Source: Firmicutes bacterium FC7
GTDB lineage: Bacteria > Bacillota > Clostridia > Tissierellales > Tissierellaceae
Reading direction: 5' to 3'
NCBI GenBank assembly: GCA_022760735.1
Contig: JAKELU010000011.1
Span: 1-64,000, forward strand
Length of the DNA: 64,000 nt
In this document: in pieces, positions 1-9,478 of the stretch
Layout of the letters: each line of letters begins with the position of its first letter
Numbering within the stretch: position 1 is the first letter of the stretch
The notes under the pieces: model-generated
Seen by the model: the letters and a program-made list of their open reading frames with translations, nothing else
Told to the model about the DNA's origin: nothing
The model's database searches: none
Position numbers and translations under genes: made by a program

Positions 1-11
1 ATTCTAAATAC

Positions 12-42
12 AAAAAAATCTCTAGGAGGATTCCTAGAGATT
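12..42 (-). terminator. Intrinsic terminator of the first htrA gene
   Basis: An 11-bp inverted repeat (arms 17-27 and 32-42) is followed, on the minus strand, by a run of seven T. It begins directly after the stop codon of the upstream htrA-like gene. Confidence 0.8.
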
Positions 43-43
43 A

Positions 44-1270
44 CTAATTAACCTCGGTAAATGTAATTTCAATAACATGCTCTACTGTATTTCTTATAAC
101 AGTCAACTTAGCCTTATCATTTTGTTTGTAATTATAAAGCGCCTTTTTAAGCTGATTCATATCATTAACTTGTCTATCATCTATCTTTGTAATTATATCT
201 CCTGCCATAAGGCCTGCCTTAGCAGCAGGTGAATTAGCTACAACTTCTAATACAATAACTCCAGCATCTGCTGATAGGTCAACACCTAGTCTGTTTTCAT
301 ATTCAGTTAAGGCTATTCCTGAAATACCCATAAATACTGTCTTATATGTTCCAGTTTCTATGGTCTGCTCAACTATTGGCTTGATTTCGTTTATTGGTAT
401 AGCAAAGCCCAATCCTTCACCAGAGCTAATCTTTGCTGTATTTATTCCGATAACCTCACCCTTACCATTTAATAATGGTCCTCCACTATTACCAGGATTT
501 ATTGAAGCATCTGTTTGAATCAAGTTCTCCATAACACCATTTTCTACTCTAACAACTCTGTTCAACCCTGAAATAATCCCTGAGGTAACTGTCCTTTCAA
601 AATCAAGACCTAATGGATTACCTATGGCTATGGCAATTTCACCAACTTCAAGCTTATCTGAATCACCTAAATCAGCTACAGGTAAATTTTTTACATCAAC
701 CTTTACTATAGCAACATCAAGTCTTGGATCATTCCACAAAACCCTTCCATCAACTTGTTCTCCGTTTTCAAACCTTACCTTTAATTCCTTGGCGTTACCG
801 TCAGCAACAACGTGTGAATTTGTTAGAATATAACCATCACTGTGTACTATAACTCCAGAGCCAACACCACTAACATCCCTTGATGTGAAAGGCCATATAA
901 GTTGAGTCTCAACAGTAGTTATACCTACAACTGAACTCATAGCCTTTTTTGCAACAGCCGTTACTGTAGATAGGTCATCGCTTGTATTTATAGTTATAGC
1001 CTGGGCGGTATATTGTTGGTTTATTCCTGGAAATAACTTAGGTACAAGGAATGAAGAAGAAAAACCACCTAATAAGGAGCAAACTAAAGCTAAGCAAATA
1101 TAGGACAATGCACTACCTCTAAATCTCTTTTTCTTAAAGTCAGCTTTCTTAACTTTATAGACCCTTTTCTTAGATTTTTCACTGGCAATTGTATCATTTA
1201 AATTCTCATTTCTTTCTTCTGAATCTTCATTATTAATTAGGATAAATCCAGTGTTATTGTTTTCGTCCAT
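44..1270 (-). CDS. htrA: Membrane-anchored HtrA/DegP-type serine protease with one PDZ domain
   Basis: This is an envelope quality-control protease that degrades misfolded exported proteins. A lysine-rich cytoplasmic N-terminus precedes one membrane segment (about residues 54-76). The trypsin-like domain carries the triad His153 (TNSHVV), Asp185 (DPRLDVA) and Ser262 (GNSGGPL). A PDZ domain occupies roughly residues 315-405. The 408-residue length is normal for Gram-positive HtrA. ATG start with an AAGGAGTG ribosome site. A second paralogue of the same architecture is at 31429-32580. The gene stands alone and ends in an intrinsic terminator. Confidence 0.93.
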   Translation of the reverse strand: MDENNNTGFILINNEDSEERNENLNDTIASEKSKKRVYKVKKADFKKKRFRGSALSYICLALVCSLLGGFSSSFLVPKLFPGINQQYTAQAITINTSDDLSTVTAVAKKAMSSVVGITTVETQLIWPFTSRDVSGVGSGVIVHSDGYILTNSHVVADGNAKELKVRFENGEQVDGRVLWNDPRLDVAIVKVDVKNLPVADLGDSDKLEVGEIAIAIGNPLGLDFERTVTSGIISGLNRVVRVENGVMENLIQTDASINPGNSGGPLLNGKGEVIGINTAKISSGEGLGFAIPINEIKPIVEQTIETGTYKTVFMGISGIALTEYENRLGVDLSADAGVIVLEVVANSPAAKAGLMAGDIITKIDDRQVNDMNQLKKALYNYKQNDKAKLTVIRNTVEHVIEITFTEVN

Positions 1271-1451
1271 ATATAAATCACTCCTTCAAATTACACGATT
1301 TTATTGTATTCATTATTTCCAATATTTATTATACTCATCTTATATATAAATCTTAATACCCAATTGTGAATATTATATGAACGAAATATGTTTTAAATAT
1401 GAGAGTTTTTTCAAGATTTAGGGTAAAACTAGAGGAAAGGAGAGTGTTAGA

Positions 1452-2120
1452 ATGAAGGTAGAATATATATATCATAGTGGATTTACAGTAGAGACTGATA
1501 ATTACTTCTTAGTATTTGATTATTACAAGGGTGATATAGAATTAGAGGATAAAAAGACCATTATATTCTGTACTCATAATCATCCAGATCATTATAATTC
1601 TGAGATATTCAAATGGTTAGAGAAGAATAATAAAATTCTATATGTAATGAGCAGTGACATAGAAACCAAGCCATCAGTACGTACTTATATATTGGATCCC
1701 TATGAAGACTTAAAGCTTCATGATATTGAAATCAATACCTTTGGCTCTACTGATAAAGGAGTATCATTCCTTATTAAGGTAGAGGGAAAAACAATATTCT
1801 TTGCAGGTGATCTAAACTGGTGGCATTGGAATGATGATAGTAAAGAAGAACAAGAGGATATGGAAAAAGCATTTAAAAATGAGATAGAAAAAATAAAGGG
1901 TAGGGACATAGATATAGCATTCTTCCCTGTTGATCCAAGACTTAAAGAAAACTACTATCTTGGAGGAGAATACTTCATAAATGAGATTAAACCAAAAGTA
2001 TTTATACCGATGCATTTTGGGGATAACTTTGAAACAACAAAAAAGTTTGTCCACAAAATGAGCAATACAGACACTAAGGTTGTGGAAATATCCTCTCGAA
2101 ATCAGGTATTTGAAATTTAA
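1452..2120 (+). CDS. Metallo-beta-lactamase-fold metal-dependent hydrolase
   Basis: The 222-residue protein has the metal-binding motif HNHPDH near residues 42-47 and a second FFAGDLN segment near residue 118. These identify the MBL-fold hydrolase superfamily (UlaG/YtnP-like, without a lactamase-specific signature). There is no signal peptide, so it is cytoplasmic. AAAGGAG lies 9 bases before the ATG. It is transcribed divergently from htrA and convergently with exonuclease III. The substrate cannot be read from sequence. Confidence 0.85.
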   Translation: MKVEYIYHSGFTVETDNYFLVFDYYKGDIELEDKKTIIFCTHNHPDHYNSEIFKWLEKNNKILYVMSSDIETKPSVRTYILDPYEDLKLHDIEINTFGSTDKGVSFLIKVEGKTIFFAGDLNWWHWNDDSKEEQEDMEKAFKNEIEKIKGRDIDIAFFPVDPRLKENYYLGGEYFINEIKPKVFIPMHFGDNFETTKKFVHKMSNTDTKVVEISSRNQVFEI

Positions 2121-2141
2121 ACCCCCTATTAGTTAGGGGGT
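2121..2141. terminator. Hairpin between convergent genes
   Basis: An 8-bp perfect stem of ACCCCCTA with its complement around a 5-base loop separates the convergent MBL hydrolase and exonuclease III genes. The downstream T-tract is weak on both strands (TTTAAATTT on the minus strand), so bidirectional termination is likely but not certain. Confidence 0.55.
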
Positions 2142-2153
2142 GTATCTATCATT

Positions 2154-2906
2154 CTATTTAATAACAAGTTCTACTGGACAATGATCTGATCCCATCACAT
2201 CACTTAAAATAGCTGCGGATTCAAGTCTATCCTTTAAAGCTTCAGATACTATGAAGTAATCAATACGCCAACCAGCATTTCTTTCTCTTGCTTTACGTAA
2301 ATATGACCACCAAGTATAAGCTCCTTCCTTATCTGGATAGAAATATCTAAATGTATCAATAAATCCACTGTCAAGTAATTGAGTCATCTTTGCTCTTTCC
2401 TCATCAGTGAAACCAGCATTTTTTCTATTGGTCTTTGGATTCTTTAAGTCTATTTCCTTATGAGCTACATTTAAATCTCCACATAAAATTACAGGCTTGT
2501 GTATCTCAATAGTCTTTAAATAGCTTCTAAAGTCATCCTCCCACTGCATTCTATAATCAAGTCTTGCTAACTCGCTTTGTGAATTAGGTGTATAGCAATT
2601 TACTAGGTAAAAATCATCATATTCTAAGGTAATTACTCTACCTTCCCTGTCATGATGGTCTATGCCAATGCCGTAGTTTACCTCTATAGGTTTTATCTTT
2701 GTAAATACTGCAGTACCTGAATACCCTTTCTTTTCAGCATAATTCCAGTATTGATAGTATCCTTCTAATTCAAGTTCTACCTGGCCAGCCTGGCACTTTG
2801 TCTCTTGCAAACATAAAATATCAGCATCGATATTCCTAAAGTACTCCATGAAGTCTTTGCTTAGAATTGCTCTTAATCCATTCACATTCCAAGATACAAG
2901 CTTCAT
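2154..2906 (-). CDS. exoA: Exodeoxyribonuclease III (AP endonuclease, ExoA/XthA)
   Basis: This is a base-excision repair enzyme that cleaves at abasic sites and removes 3' blocking groups. Family motifs are visible: SWNVNGLRA at the N-terminus, LQETK near residue 35, GDLNVAH near 143 and the C-terminal GSDHCPV with the catalytic Asp-His. Its 250 residues match ExoA of Firmicutes. ATG start preceded by GGGGAGGA. It lies 22 bases downstream of the TtcA-like gene on the same strand and may be cotranscribed with it. Confidence 0.95.
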   Translation of the reverse strand: MKLVSWNVNGLRAILSKDFMEYFRNIDADILCLQETKCQAGQVELELEGYYQYWNYAEKKGYSGTAVFTKIKPIEVNYGIGIDHHDREGRVITLEYDDFYLVNCYTPNSQSELARLDYRMQWEDDFRSYLKTIEIHKPVILCGDLNVAHKEIDLKNPKTNRKNAGFTDEERAKMTQLLDSGFIDTFRYFYPDKEGAYTWWSYLRKARERNAGWRIDYFIVSEALKDRLESAAILSDVMGSDHCPVELVIK

Positions 2907-2928
2907 ATTCCTCCCCCTTATTATTGTT

Positions 2929-3807
2929 CTAATATTCGTCTAAGAATGAATGCTTTTTACCGTCCTTCTCCCAACCTATTATTGCATCCATATTAACATT
3001 TTCCGCTGCCCTAAAGATATTCATGTCTACATTTATAAAGTTCTCTTTAAGACTTTCTATTAAATCCTTTATCTCATAGCGTTTATTTCCGATTCTCTTA
3101 GCTGCAACCATGCATGCACAGTTAAGTGGCCATATACCACTGCTTTGAATAAATCTTTGAATATATTTCTCCTCTATTAAATAAAGAGGTCTAATAAGTT
3201 CCATATCTTCAAAATTCTTTGCCTTTAGTTTTGGCATCATGGTCTTAAAATTACCTGCACAAAGTAAATTTAACATAACGGTTTCAATTACATCATTAAA
3301 ATGATGACCTAAGGCAAGCTTATTGCATCCTAGTTCCTTTGCCTTGCCATAGAGAGCTCCTCTTCTCATACGAGCACACATATAACATGGATAGTCACTT
3401 GCTATTTTATCTGCAACTTGAAAAATGTCAGCATCAAATATTTTAACAGGTATCTCTAGATAATTGCAATTATCTTCAAGTAATTTTCTGATATCAGGGT
3501 GGTATCCTGGATCCATGGCAATATATTCTACCTCAAAGTTTTGTACACCATTTCTATACAGTTCTTGAAAAAGCTTAGCCATCAATAAACTATCTTTCCC
3601 TCCAGAAATGGCTACGGCTATTTTATCTCCATCCTGTATTAATTCATATTCCTTTATAGCTTTAATAAACTTACTCCAAATATTTTTTCTATATGTCTTT
3701 ATAATGCTTCTTTCTATTTCTTTTAAAGGTTTTCTATCATTAAATGGAACAAGGATTTCACATCCCTCTCCTGCTATTTTATTCTTTTTATTTTCCAATA
3801 TTCTCAC
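2929..3807 (-). CDS. TtcA-like PP-loop ATPase, probable tRNA thiolation enzyme
   Basis: The PP-loop ATP-pyrophosphatase motif SGGKDSLL sits near residues 67-74, followed by [11 protein letters not shown] second cysteine pair, CAC, lies near residue 228, as in the TtcA family that adenylates tRNA and inserts sulfur using an iron-sulfur cluster. The 292 residues fit this family. The start is uncertain: a GTG at 3807 has no clear ribosome site, while a TTG at 3798 sits 8 bases after GGAG and may be the real one. Clostridial TtcA-like paralogues are not all proven to make 2-thiocytidine, so no symbol is given. Confidence 0.8.
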   Translation of the reverse strand: MRILENKKNKIAGEGCEILVPFNDRKPLKEIERSIIKTYRKNIWSKFIKAIKEYELIQDGDKIAVAISGGKDSLLMAKLFQELYRNGVQNFEVEYIAMDPGYHPDIRKLLEDNCNYLEIPVKIFDADIFQVADKIASDYPCYMCARMRRGALYGKAKELGCNKLALGHHFNDVIETVMLNLLCAGNFKTMMPKLKAKNFEDMELIRPLYLIEEKYIQRFIQSSGIWPLNCACMVAAKRIGNKRYEIKDLIESLKENFINVDMNIFRAAENVNMDAIIGWEKDGKKHSFLDEY

Positions 3808-3957
3808 TCCATACAGCTTTGGATTTATATAATATTTATAGTTTATACTAATATAAAAATTATTACAAGGATAAGAAGATGGACTAATTGTAAATATTAA
3901 TGGTATAATATTCTTTGAATTAAAAACAGAAACAATAAATAGAAGGAGTTTTAATAG

Positions 3958-5052
3958 ATGAAACTTGGAATCGTAGGCCTACCTAATGTAGGGAAAAGTA
4001 CACTTTTTAATGCTATTACACAAGCAGGTGCTGAATCAGCAAACTATCCGTTCTGTACTATAGAGCCAAATGTAGGTGTTGTAGCAGTACCAGATGAAAG
4101 ATTAGAAAAACTTAGTGTAATATCTAAATCAAAGAAAATTGTACCTACAGCAATTGAGTTTTATGATATTGCAGGGTTAGTTAAAGGTGCAAGTAAGGGT
4201 GAAGGATTAGGAAATAAGTTCCTTTCACACATCCGTGAAGTTGAGGCAATTGTTCATGTAGTAAGATGCTTTGAAAATCCAGATGTAGTTCACGTTGATG
4301 GAAGTATTGATCCTATTAGAGACATTGAAACTATTAATATGGAGCTTATGCTTTCTGATATGGAACTGTTGGAAAGAAGGCTTGAGAAAACTCAAAAGGC
4401 AGCCAAAGGTGATAAATCCTTATTAGGTGAAGTTGACTTAATTCAAAGAGCTTTAAAAGTGATTGAAGAAGGAAAATCCATAAGAACATTGGATTTAACT
4501 GAGGAAGAAAATCAAATGATAAAATCTTTCAACCTTCTTAGCTCAAAGCCTATAATATATGTTGCAAATGTATCTGAGGATGACTTAGTAAATGGAGGCA
4601 ACAATCAATATGTAGATAGGGTAAGAGAATTTGCAGCAACTGAAAATGCTGAAGTAGTTGTTGTAAGTGCTGCCATTGAAGAAGAGATTTCTCAGCTTGA
4701 GCCTGAAGAAAGAAAAGAGTTTCTTAATGATCTAGGATTAGAGGAATCAGGCCTAGATAAGCTAATTAAGGCAAGCTACTCTCTATTAGGGCTTATAAGC
4801 TTTATAACTACAGGTGAAATTGAAACAAGAGCTTGGACTATAAAGAAAGGCACCTTAGCACCTCAAGCTGCTGGTAAAATTCACTCTGACATTGAAAGAG
4901 GTTTCATAAAAGCAGAAGTAATTGCTTATGAAGATTTAATGGCAGTTGGAGGCAGTATGGCAACAGCTAGGGAAAAAGGACTACTTCGTATTGAAGGTAA
5001 AGACTATGTAATGAAAGATGGAGACGTAGTACACTTTAGATTTAATGTATAA
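3958..5052 (+). CDS. ychF: Redox-regulated ATPase YchF (Obg-like)
   Basis: This is a ribosome-associated P-loop NTPase of the Obg family that prefers ATP. Visible are the Walker [10 protein letters not shown] (residues 6-14), the switch region with [10 protein letters not shown], a coiled-coil insertion near 125-170 and a C-terminal TGS domain ending in HFRFNV. The 364-residue length is typical. AAGGAG lies in front of the ATG. It is monocistronic, ending in a strong hairpin. Confidence 0.97.
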   Translation: MKLGIVGLPNVGKSTLFNAITQAGAESANYPFCTIEPNVGVVAVPDERLEKLSVISKSKKIVPTAIEFYDIAGLVKGASKGEGLGNKFLSHIREVEAIVHVVRCFENPDVVHVDGSIDPIRDIETINMELMLSDMELLERRLEKTQKAAKGDKSLLGEVDLIQRALKVIEEGKSIRTLDLTEEENQMIKSFNLLSSKPIIYVANVSEDDLVNGGNNQYVDRVREFAATENAEVVVVSAAIEEEISQLEPEERKEFLNDLGLEESGLDKLIKASYSLLGLISFITTGEIETRAWTIKKGTLAPQAAGKIHSDIERGFIKAEVIAYEDLMAVGGSMATAREKGLLRIEGKDYVMKDGDVVHFRFNV

Positions 5053-5056
5053 TATT

Positions 5057-5089
5057 AAGGATATGGTTTAAATTCCATATCCTTTTTTA
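5057..5089. terminator. Terminator after ychF, probably bidirectional
   Basis: The 10-bp perfect stem of AAGGATATGG with its complement (5057-5066 and 5075-5084) is followed by a T-run on the plus strand. The A-run on the other side is short. It lies between convergent genes. Confidence 0.8.
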
Positions 5090-5109
5090 TTAATCCTACT
5101 GGTAAAGGC

Positions 5110-5913
5110 TTATTTATTTAGCACCCTTCTTTTAAGCTCTTCAAAAGTCTCCTTGTATCTTTTTGTATTCATTTTAGGAAAGGCTCGGAATAGTCTTCTT
5201 TCGCCAGCAATTTTTTTATCTAAAATCATCTCATATTTTTCCTTCAAGCTTTCTAATTGCTGCTTCTTACTTTCAACTTTTCTATCAAGTTCTGATATTA
5301 TCTCTTCATTTTTCTCAATTAATAAGAGACTGCCTTTTGATATCTTTGCACCTATTTCATCTGATACTTTTCTAATTTCTTTTGAAATTTCATATGCTAG
5401 CTTAAGTTTTTTGTTTACCTTTATTACTGATTGAACCGTTGCTATTATATCTATAAAAAATATATTTAATAATAAATACAGTATTATACTCCCAATGTTT
5501 CTAGGTATGAAACTAATAAAATTTAGTACTACAGGATGAACAATTTCAAATACCATTATACAAGCTAGCCCCCATTTAAGAGAGAATTTTAAGCATATAT
5601 AACCACCAATATTTAATGGCATGTTAGAATAGTCCCACCATTTCTTGTGGAACAACTTCTCAAGAATAAATCCTGTTATCAATTCTACGGTAGATGTTAA
5701 TATAACTGAACCAATAAATAAATATATTTTATTGCTCATTACTGAGTTAAGTAATTTATAAACAGATAATATTCCTACCCCATATATTGGACAAATAGGT
5801 CCATTTAGAAAACCTCTATTTACAAATTTACCAGTATGTAACGCACTATAAATTACCTCTGTACACCAGCCTAAAAAAGCATATACAAAGAATAAATATA
5901 GATATAAATACAA
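5110..5913 (-). CDS. Multi-pass membrane protein of the 'putative ABC transporter permease' family (CmpB type)
   Basis: The protein opens with the FVYAFLGWCTEVIYSA signature and a GFLNGPICPIYGVG segment, typical of the CmpB-type family annotated as putative ABC-transporter type IV. About five hydrophobic segments fill residues 1-165. A charged helical, possibly coiled-coil C-terminal tail runs to 267. The function of this family is not established, and no ATPase gene lies nearby. The start is TTG, 7 bases after a GGGGG ribosome site. Confidence 0.7.
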   Translation of the reverse strand: MYLYLYLFFVYAFLGWCTEVIYSALHTGKFVNRGFLNGPICPIYGVGILSVYKLLNSVMSNKIYLFIGSVILTSTVELITGFILEKLFHKKWWDYSNMPLNIGGYICLKFSLKWGLACIMVFEIVHPVVLNFISFIPRNIGSIILYLLLNIFFIDIIATVQSVIKVNKKLKLAYEISKEIRKVSDEIGAKISKGSLLLIEKNEEIISELDRKVESKKQQLESLKEKYEMILDKKIAGERRLFRAFPKMNTKRYKETFEELKRRVLNK

Positions 5914-6005
5914 AGTAATTCCCCCTATATATAAATCCCTCTTTACTATTAAATATTAATATTAATGTAGAATTATTAAATTAATATGTAATTTGATTCC
6001 CTATT

Positions 6006-6038
6006 AAAAAGACTGCCTCACTTTTTAGTGCGACAGCC
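6006..6038 (-). terminator. Terminator of the ccdA-tlpA operon
   Basis: On the minus strand a 12-bp stem with one mismatch (6011-6022 with 6027-6038) is followed by five T. It lies just after the thioredoxin-like gene. Confidence 0.75.
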
Positions 6039-6050
6039 TTATTTGGTTAA

Positions 6051-6656
6051 CTATCTTATTCTATCCATTATTTGATTCATTTGATCATAGGTCATCATAC
6101 CAGGTACACCACCAAGTAGAATTCCATCAGGATCTATAAAGTATGAAGTTGGAAATCCACTGACCAAATAAGTTTTGGCTATATCTCCTTCTTCATCTAG
6201 GAGAACCTCAAAAGTATATCCACCTTCATTTATATATTTTTCAACAGTTGCTTTATCCTCCATTACATCAACTGCAAGAACTACTAAATCATCATTTTCA
6301 TCATCTAACATTTGTAAATCTGGCATTTCCATATCGCAGAAACCACACCATGTTGCCCAGAAGTTGATCAATACAAATTTACCTCTATAGTCTGAAAGTG
6401 ACACATCCTCCCCTGCCAAGTTCTTCAAGGTAAAATCAGGAGCTGGTTTATTCTTTGCTATTTCTGTGGTTGAAGTTTCTTCTGCTACTTCTTCAGCTGG
6501 TTCTTCTATTGGCGTCTCTACTATATGCTCATTTACTTTTTCTTCCACTGTATACCCAGCATTATTTTCTACCACATTCTCATCAGCTTTATTTGAACTA
6601 CAACCTGCCAAAAGTACCATTATCCCAATTAAAACTACTAATAATTTAGATTTCAC
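6051..6656 (-). CDS. TlpA/ResA-family thiol-disulfide oxidoreductase lipoprotein
   Basis: This is an extracytoplasmic thioredoxin-like protein, presumably anchored by a lipid. Using the GTG at 6656 (5 bases after GGAGGG), the lipobox LLAGC puts the lipidated cysteine near residue 19. A Glu/Thr-rich linker follows, then an AhpC-TSA/thioredoxin domain with the redox motif WCGFC in the context FWATWCGFCDME. A longer reading from a TTG at 6671 would include the ribosome site and is unlikely. It directly follows ccdA, whose product supplies electrons to such proteins. Confidence 0.88.
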   Translation of the reverse strand: MKSKLLVVLIGIMVLLAGCSSNKADENVVENNAGYTVEEKVNEHIVETPIEEPAEEVAEETSTTEIAKNKPAPDFTLKNLAGEDVSLSDYRGKFVLINFWATWCGFCDMEMPDLQMLDDENDDLVVLAVDVMEDKATVEKYINEGGYTFEVLLDEEGDIAKTYLVSGFPTSYFIDPDGILLGGVPGMMTYDQMNQIMDRIR

Positions 6657-6671
6657 AAATTCCCTCCTCAA

Positions 6672-7367
6672 TTATAACAGCAACCTGCTAATATTTATAA
6701 CCTTGTTAAAAAAAACTAAAAGCCCAAAAATAACCATGATAATTCCTGCAAACTTTGGAATATACTTAAGTATCTTATCTGACTTATTTAGAAACTTTTC
6801 AAATACATTAATAAACATAGATGTTAAAATAAAAGGAATAGCCATACCTATAGAATAAACTAATAACAATATGATTCCCTTTGATACAGTATCTGCTCCA
6901 CCTGCATATATCAATATGGATGCAAGAACAGGTCCAAAGCAAGGAGTCCATCCTGCTGCAAATGCCATTCCCATAAACAACGAGCCTAACCAGTTTGTTA
7001 TTTTCTTTGGCGCTGAAGCTTTTTTATTAAAATTCAAAAACTTGAGATTTATAATACCCATCATATTTAATCCAAAAATGACTATTATTGCTCCACTTAT
7101 CTTTGAGAAAACCTGCCTGTTTCTAACGAAGATTTTACCTAACAGAGTCGCTGTTGAGCCCATTATTATAAAGACTATTGTAAAACCCAGCACAAAGGCT
7201 AGAGTTCTAAATATAGCTAGTTTTCTTTTGGAAATAAGATCTTCTTCTAAGCTGACACCTGTAATATACATTATATAAGCTGGTATCATGGGTAAGATAC
7301 AAGGAGAAAAAAAGGATATAAATCCAGCCCCAAAGGCTATTGGAAATGAAACGTCACTTGCAAACAT
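6672..7367 (-). CDS. ccdA: CcdA-type thiol:disulfide interchange membrane protein
   Basis: CcdA moves reducing equivalents from cytoplasmic thioredoxin across the membrane to exported thioredoxin-like partners. The 231 residues contain about six membrane segments. The conserved motifs are FFSPCILPMIPAY near residue 22 and GWTPCFGPV in the fourth segment, which supply the two redox cysteines. It is the first gene of a two-gene operon with the TlpA-like lipoprotein. Confidence 0.92.
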   Translation of the reverse strand: MFASDVSFPIAFGAGFISFFSPCILPMIPAYIMYITGVSLEEDLISKRKLAIFRTLAFVLGFTIVFIIMGSTATLLGKIFVRNRQVFSKISGAIIVIFGLNMMGIINLKFLNFNKKASAPKKITNWLGSLFMGMAFAAGWTPCFGPVLASILIYAGGADTVSKGIILLLVYSIGMAIPFILTSMFINVFEKFLNKSDKILKYIPKFAGIIMVIFGLLVFFNKVINISRLLL

Positions 7368-7550
7368 ATAAACCTCCTTTGCAAAACTTAGTATTTATTT
7401 AATCTAATTATTTATACCCCTAGTACGTATATTAGTATCATATTATGTATTAATATTTTTTATTCATATATAACTTTAAAGAGCTGGACCAAATTACTTA
7501 CCCTATTTAAGTTAAATTATGCTAATAAGATCAGTTATGCTTAAATTGAA

Positions 7551-7580
7551 AAAACCCTCAAATAATAATTGAGGGTTTTT
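7551..7580. terminator. Bidirectional intrinsic terminator after tlp
   Basis: A perfect stem with core AACCCTCAA and its complement is flanked by A and T runs on both sides. It sits directly downstream of the spore protein gene on the minus strand. Confidence 0.85.
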
Positions 7581-7585
7581 ACGGT

Positions 7586-7819
7586 TTACTTAAATTGATT
7601 TTCTCTAGCTTTTGCCTCTTCTCTTATTTCACTTCTCATGCCTTCAAGTGCTTGTAATCTTCTCTTTTGCTTTGCTTCTAATTGTTTTCTTTGCTCAGGG
7701 TCGTCAGTCTTATTAATCATATCCTTAGTTTCCCTATAATTAGAAATTGTGTGGTTAATATTGTATTGAATCTTTTCCACATTATCTCTTCTATCATCTG
7801 GGTTAGGTTTATTTTTCAT
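7586..7819 (-). CDS. tlp: Small acid-soluble spore protein Tlp
   Basis: The 77-residue hydrophilic protein shows the Tlp pattern: NPDDRRDNVEKIQ near the N-terminus, a central NTDD/PEQRKQLEAKQKRR segment and a C-terminal MRSEIREEAKARE. Tlp proteins accumulate in the forespore and are degraded in germination. A good GGAG site precedes the ATG. Its presence supports a spore-forming host. I could not identify a convincing forespore sigma-factor promoter by eye. Confidence 0.9.
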   Translation of the reverse strand: MKNKPNPDDRRDNVEKIQYNINHTISNYRETKDMINKTDDPEQRKQLEAKQKRRLQALEGMRSEIREEAKARENQFK

Positions 7820-7918
7820 AACAGACTCTCCTTCGATGCAATTTTTAATTAAAAATTATATCTTTTAGACAAACCATACTATTATTATCCCAGATGAAAT
7901 TATTATTATACTACTTCT

Positions 7919-8704
7919 CTATATAGTAAATTTTACAATCAAATCAGGGTTTAAAATCCTAAAGGTAAAGGATTCAGTAGCAAAGAATCTTATCTTTTCA
8001 GGATTACTTGACTGATAACCAATTGAGAAGTCCTGACCAATCGTTAACTCTAAATCATCATGATTATATGGTAATAAATATGCTCCATTTACTACATGAC
8101 TAAATACAATCTTTCCACCAATTAATTTTTCAATTCTTTCATCTAGTGGATATGCTGTTTCCTTTGACAATATTCTCTTATATGCTTCTTCATTAACAAC
8201 AAGTGTAAATGGGCCTGGCTCAAAGGATTTTCTAAGTTGAATTATACCCTTAGTTATTGCTTCCATTATTGATGTAGGATCATTACCAAATGGAATTGTC
8301 ACTTTTGCATGCTGATCTATACCCTTTATCATTGCCTTTTCCAAGCCATTATATATTGCTTTTTCTTCTAATAAGGCAATTTCCTTCATGGCAGTTTCTA
8401 ATGGTTCATAGTCTACATCCTTAGCGCCTCTAGCTATATTATCTAGTTCCCATCTATTCATTTCAAATTCTACCCTAGCTTCAGTCAATGGTTGTACTTG
8501 ATATGTCCCAAAGCAAAGGTTGTTTTCTAATTTATGAATATTTGTAAGTCTTCCTTCAGTTATTACGTTAAAATCTAGCCCCTTAGGTCCATTAACCTTT
8601 ACAACTTTTCTAGCTGACAGATATGACTTTAGAACCTCTGTAGCTCTTTTATCTATTTCATTCCAAGCTTCATTAGATATAGGTGCTAATTCTCTATATA
8701 ACAT
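7919..8704 (-). CDS. Family 1 encapsulin nanocompartment shell protein
   Basis: The protein self-assembles into an icosahedral HK97-fold shell that encloses a cargo enzyme. The 261 residues, the opening LYRELAPISNEAWNEID, the following ARKVVKVNGPKG and the C-terminal FRILNPDLIVKFTI are characteristic of the linocin M18/encapsulin family. GGAGGG sits 5 bases before the ATG. The cargo ferritin gene is immediately upstream (10-base gap), so the two form a classical cargo-shell operon. No second cargo gene is adjacent. Confidence 0.95.
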   Translation of the reverse strand: MLYRELAPISNEAWNEIDKRATEVLKSYLSARKVVKVNGPKGLDFNVITEGRLTNIHKLENNLCFGTYQVQPLTEARVEFEMNRWELDNIARGAKDVDYEPLETAMKEIALLEEKAIYNGLEKAMIKGIDQHAKVTIPFGNDPTSIMEAITKGIIQLRKSFEPGPFTLVVNEEAYKRILSKETAYPLDERIEKLIGGKIVFSHVVNGAYLLPYNHDDLELTIGQDFSIGYQSSNPEKIRFFATESFTFRILNPDLIVKFTI

Positions 8705-8714
8705 AAACTCCCTC

Positions 8715-9053
8715 CTATTTTAAATCTCCAATATTTAAGCTTGATTTAGGCTCATCTTCTCCACCGTGGTCATGTAATCCTGTAATTGGACCATCTGTAA
8801 AAAGGTAAGTTCTTAGTTCATGATCCCATCCGTCCATATTTCTTCTTAACCATTCAATTAACATTACAGCGTGCTCTATTTCTTCATCTCTGTTGTGGGC
8901 TAAAATAGCCTCCAGCTCTGGGTTCTTAGAAGCTACTACTCTTTGATTGTACCAATCAATGGCCTCTATTTCTTCCTTTAAACTGTTTAAAGCTCTTGAG
9001 ATATTAAAGGCTTCTTCGTTTAACTTTTCAGTAGGTTCATGATATTGTGACAT
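8715..9053 (-). CDS. Encapsulated ferritin-like cargo protein (EncFtn)
   Basis: This ferroxidase cargo stores iron inside the encapsulin shell. With the ATG at 9053 (8 bases after AGGAGGG) it has 112 residues. Glu27, Glu28, Glu30, Trp34, Glu57, Glu58 and His61 occupy the spacing of the EncFtn ferroxidase centre. The AHNRDEEIEHA and LRTYLFT segments are family hallmarks. The C-terminal SSLNIGDLK matches an encapsulin cargo-loading peptide, preceded by a flexible Gly/His/Asp/Glu linker. A TTG at 9059 would add two residues. Confidence 0.95.
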   Translation of the reverse strand: MSQYHEPTEKLNEEAFNISRALNSLKEEIEAIDWYNQRVVASKNPELEAILAHNRDEEIEHAVMLIEWLRRNMDGWDHELRTYLFTDGPITGLHDHGGEDEPKSSLNIGDLK

Positions 9054-9180
9054 TCCCAAATCCCTCCTATGTATTCTTTATGCATTAATTACCCTTAATA
9101 TGGGATAATTTAACAAATATGTTACACCTATATTATTATTCCCGAAATAATGTAAATAACACACAAATGCATTAATTAAA

Positions 9181-9213
9181 TAAAGCCACTATAGAAAATC
9201 TATAATGGCATTA
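9181..9213 (-). terminator. Terminator of the SASP-ykuS pair
   Basis: On the minus strand an imperfect AT-rich stem of about 12 bp, with core AATGCCATTATAG paired to CTATAGTGGCTT, is followed by T-rich sequence. It lies 6 bases beyond the YkuS-like stop. Confidence 0.65.
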
Positions 9214-9218
9214 AATAA

Positions 9219-9473
9219 TTATTTGAAGCTATTTATTCTTTGGGCTACTTCTTCTGGACTTAAACCTCTTGCATTGATGACTGGTTTTTCTGTAGAAGTA
9301 TCGCTAATACCTAAAGCGTCTTTATTTAATCCTGATGTAACTATGCAGTCATAGTTATTTAATTTATTCATATTTTCATCTATTGAACCACTAAGAACTT
9401 CAACCTGACACCCTTGGTCTCTTAAATATTGAGCTACATTTTCTAATCCTTTTTCAACACCAATTTTTTTCAT
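9219..9473 (-). CDS. UPF0180 (YkuS-like) small protein
   Basis: The 84-residue cytoplasmic protein resembles YkuS: KKIGVEKGLENVAQYLRDQG at the start, a central DCIVTSGL, and LGISDTSTEKPVINA towards the end. The family function is unknown. The ATG at 9473 follows GAGGTGATAAGT; a GTG at 9482 would lie in the ribosome site. It sits directly after the SASP gene and was probably cotranscribed with it, which suggests late-sporulation expression (inference). Confidence 0.82.
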   Translation of the reverse strand: MKKIGVEKGLENVAQYLRDQGCQVEVLSGSIDENMNKLNNYDCIVTSGLNKDALGISDTSTEKPVINARGLSPEEVAQRINSFK

Positions 9474-9478
9474 ACTTA

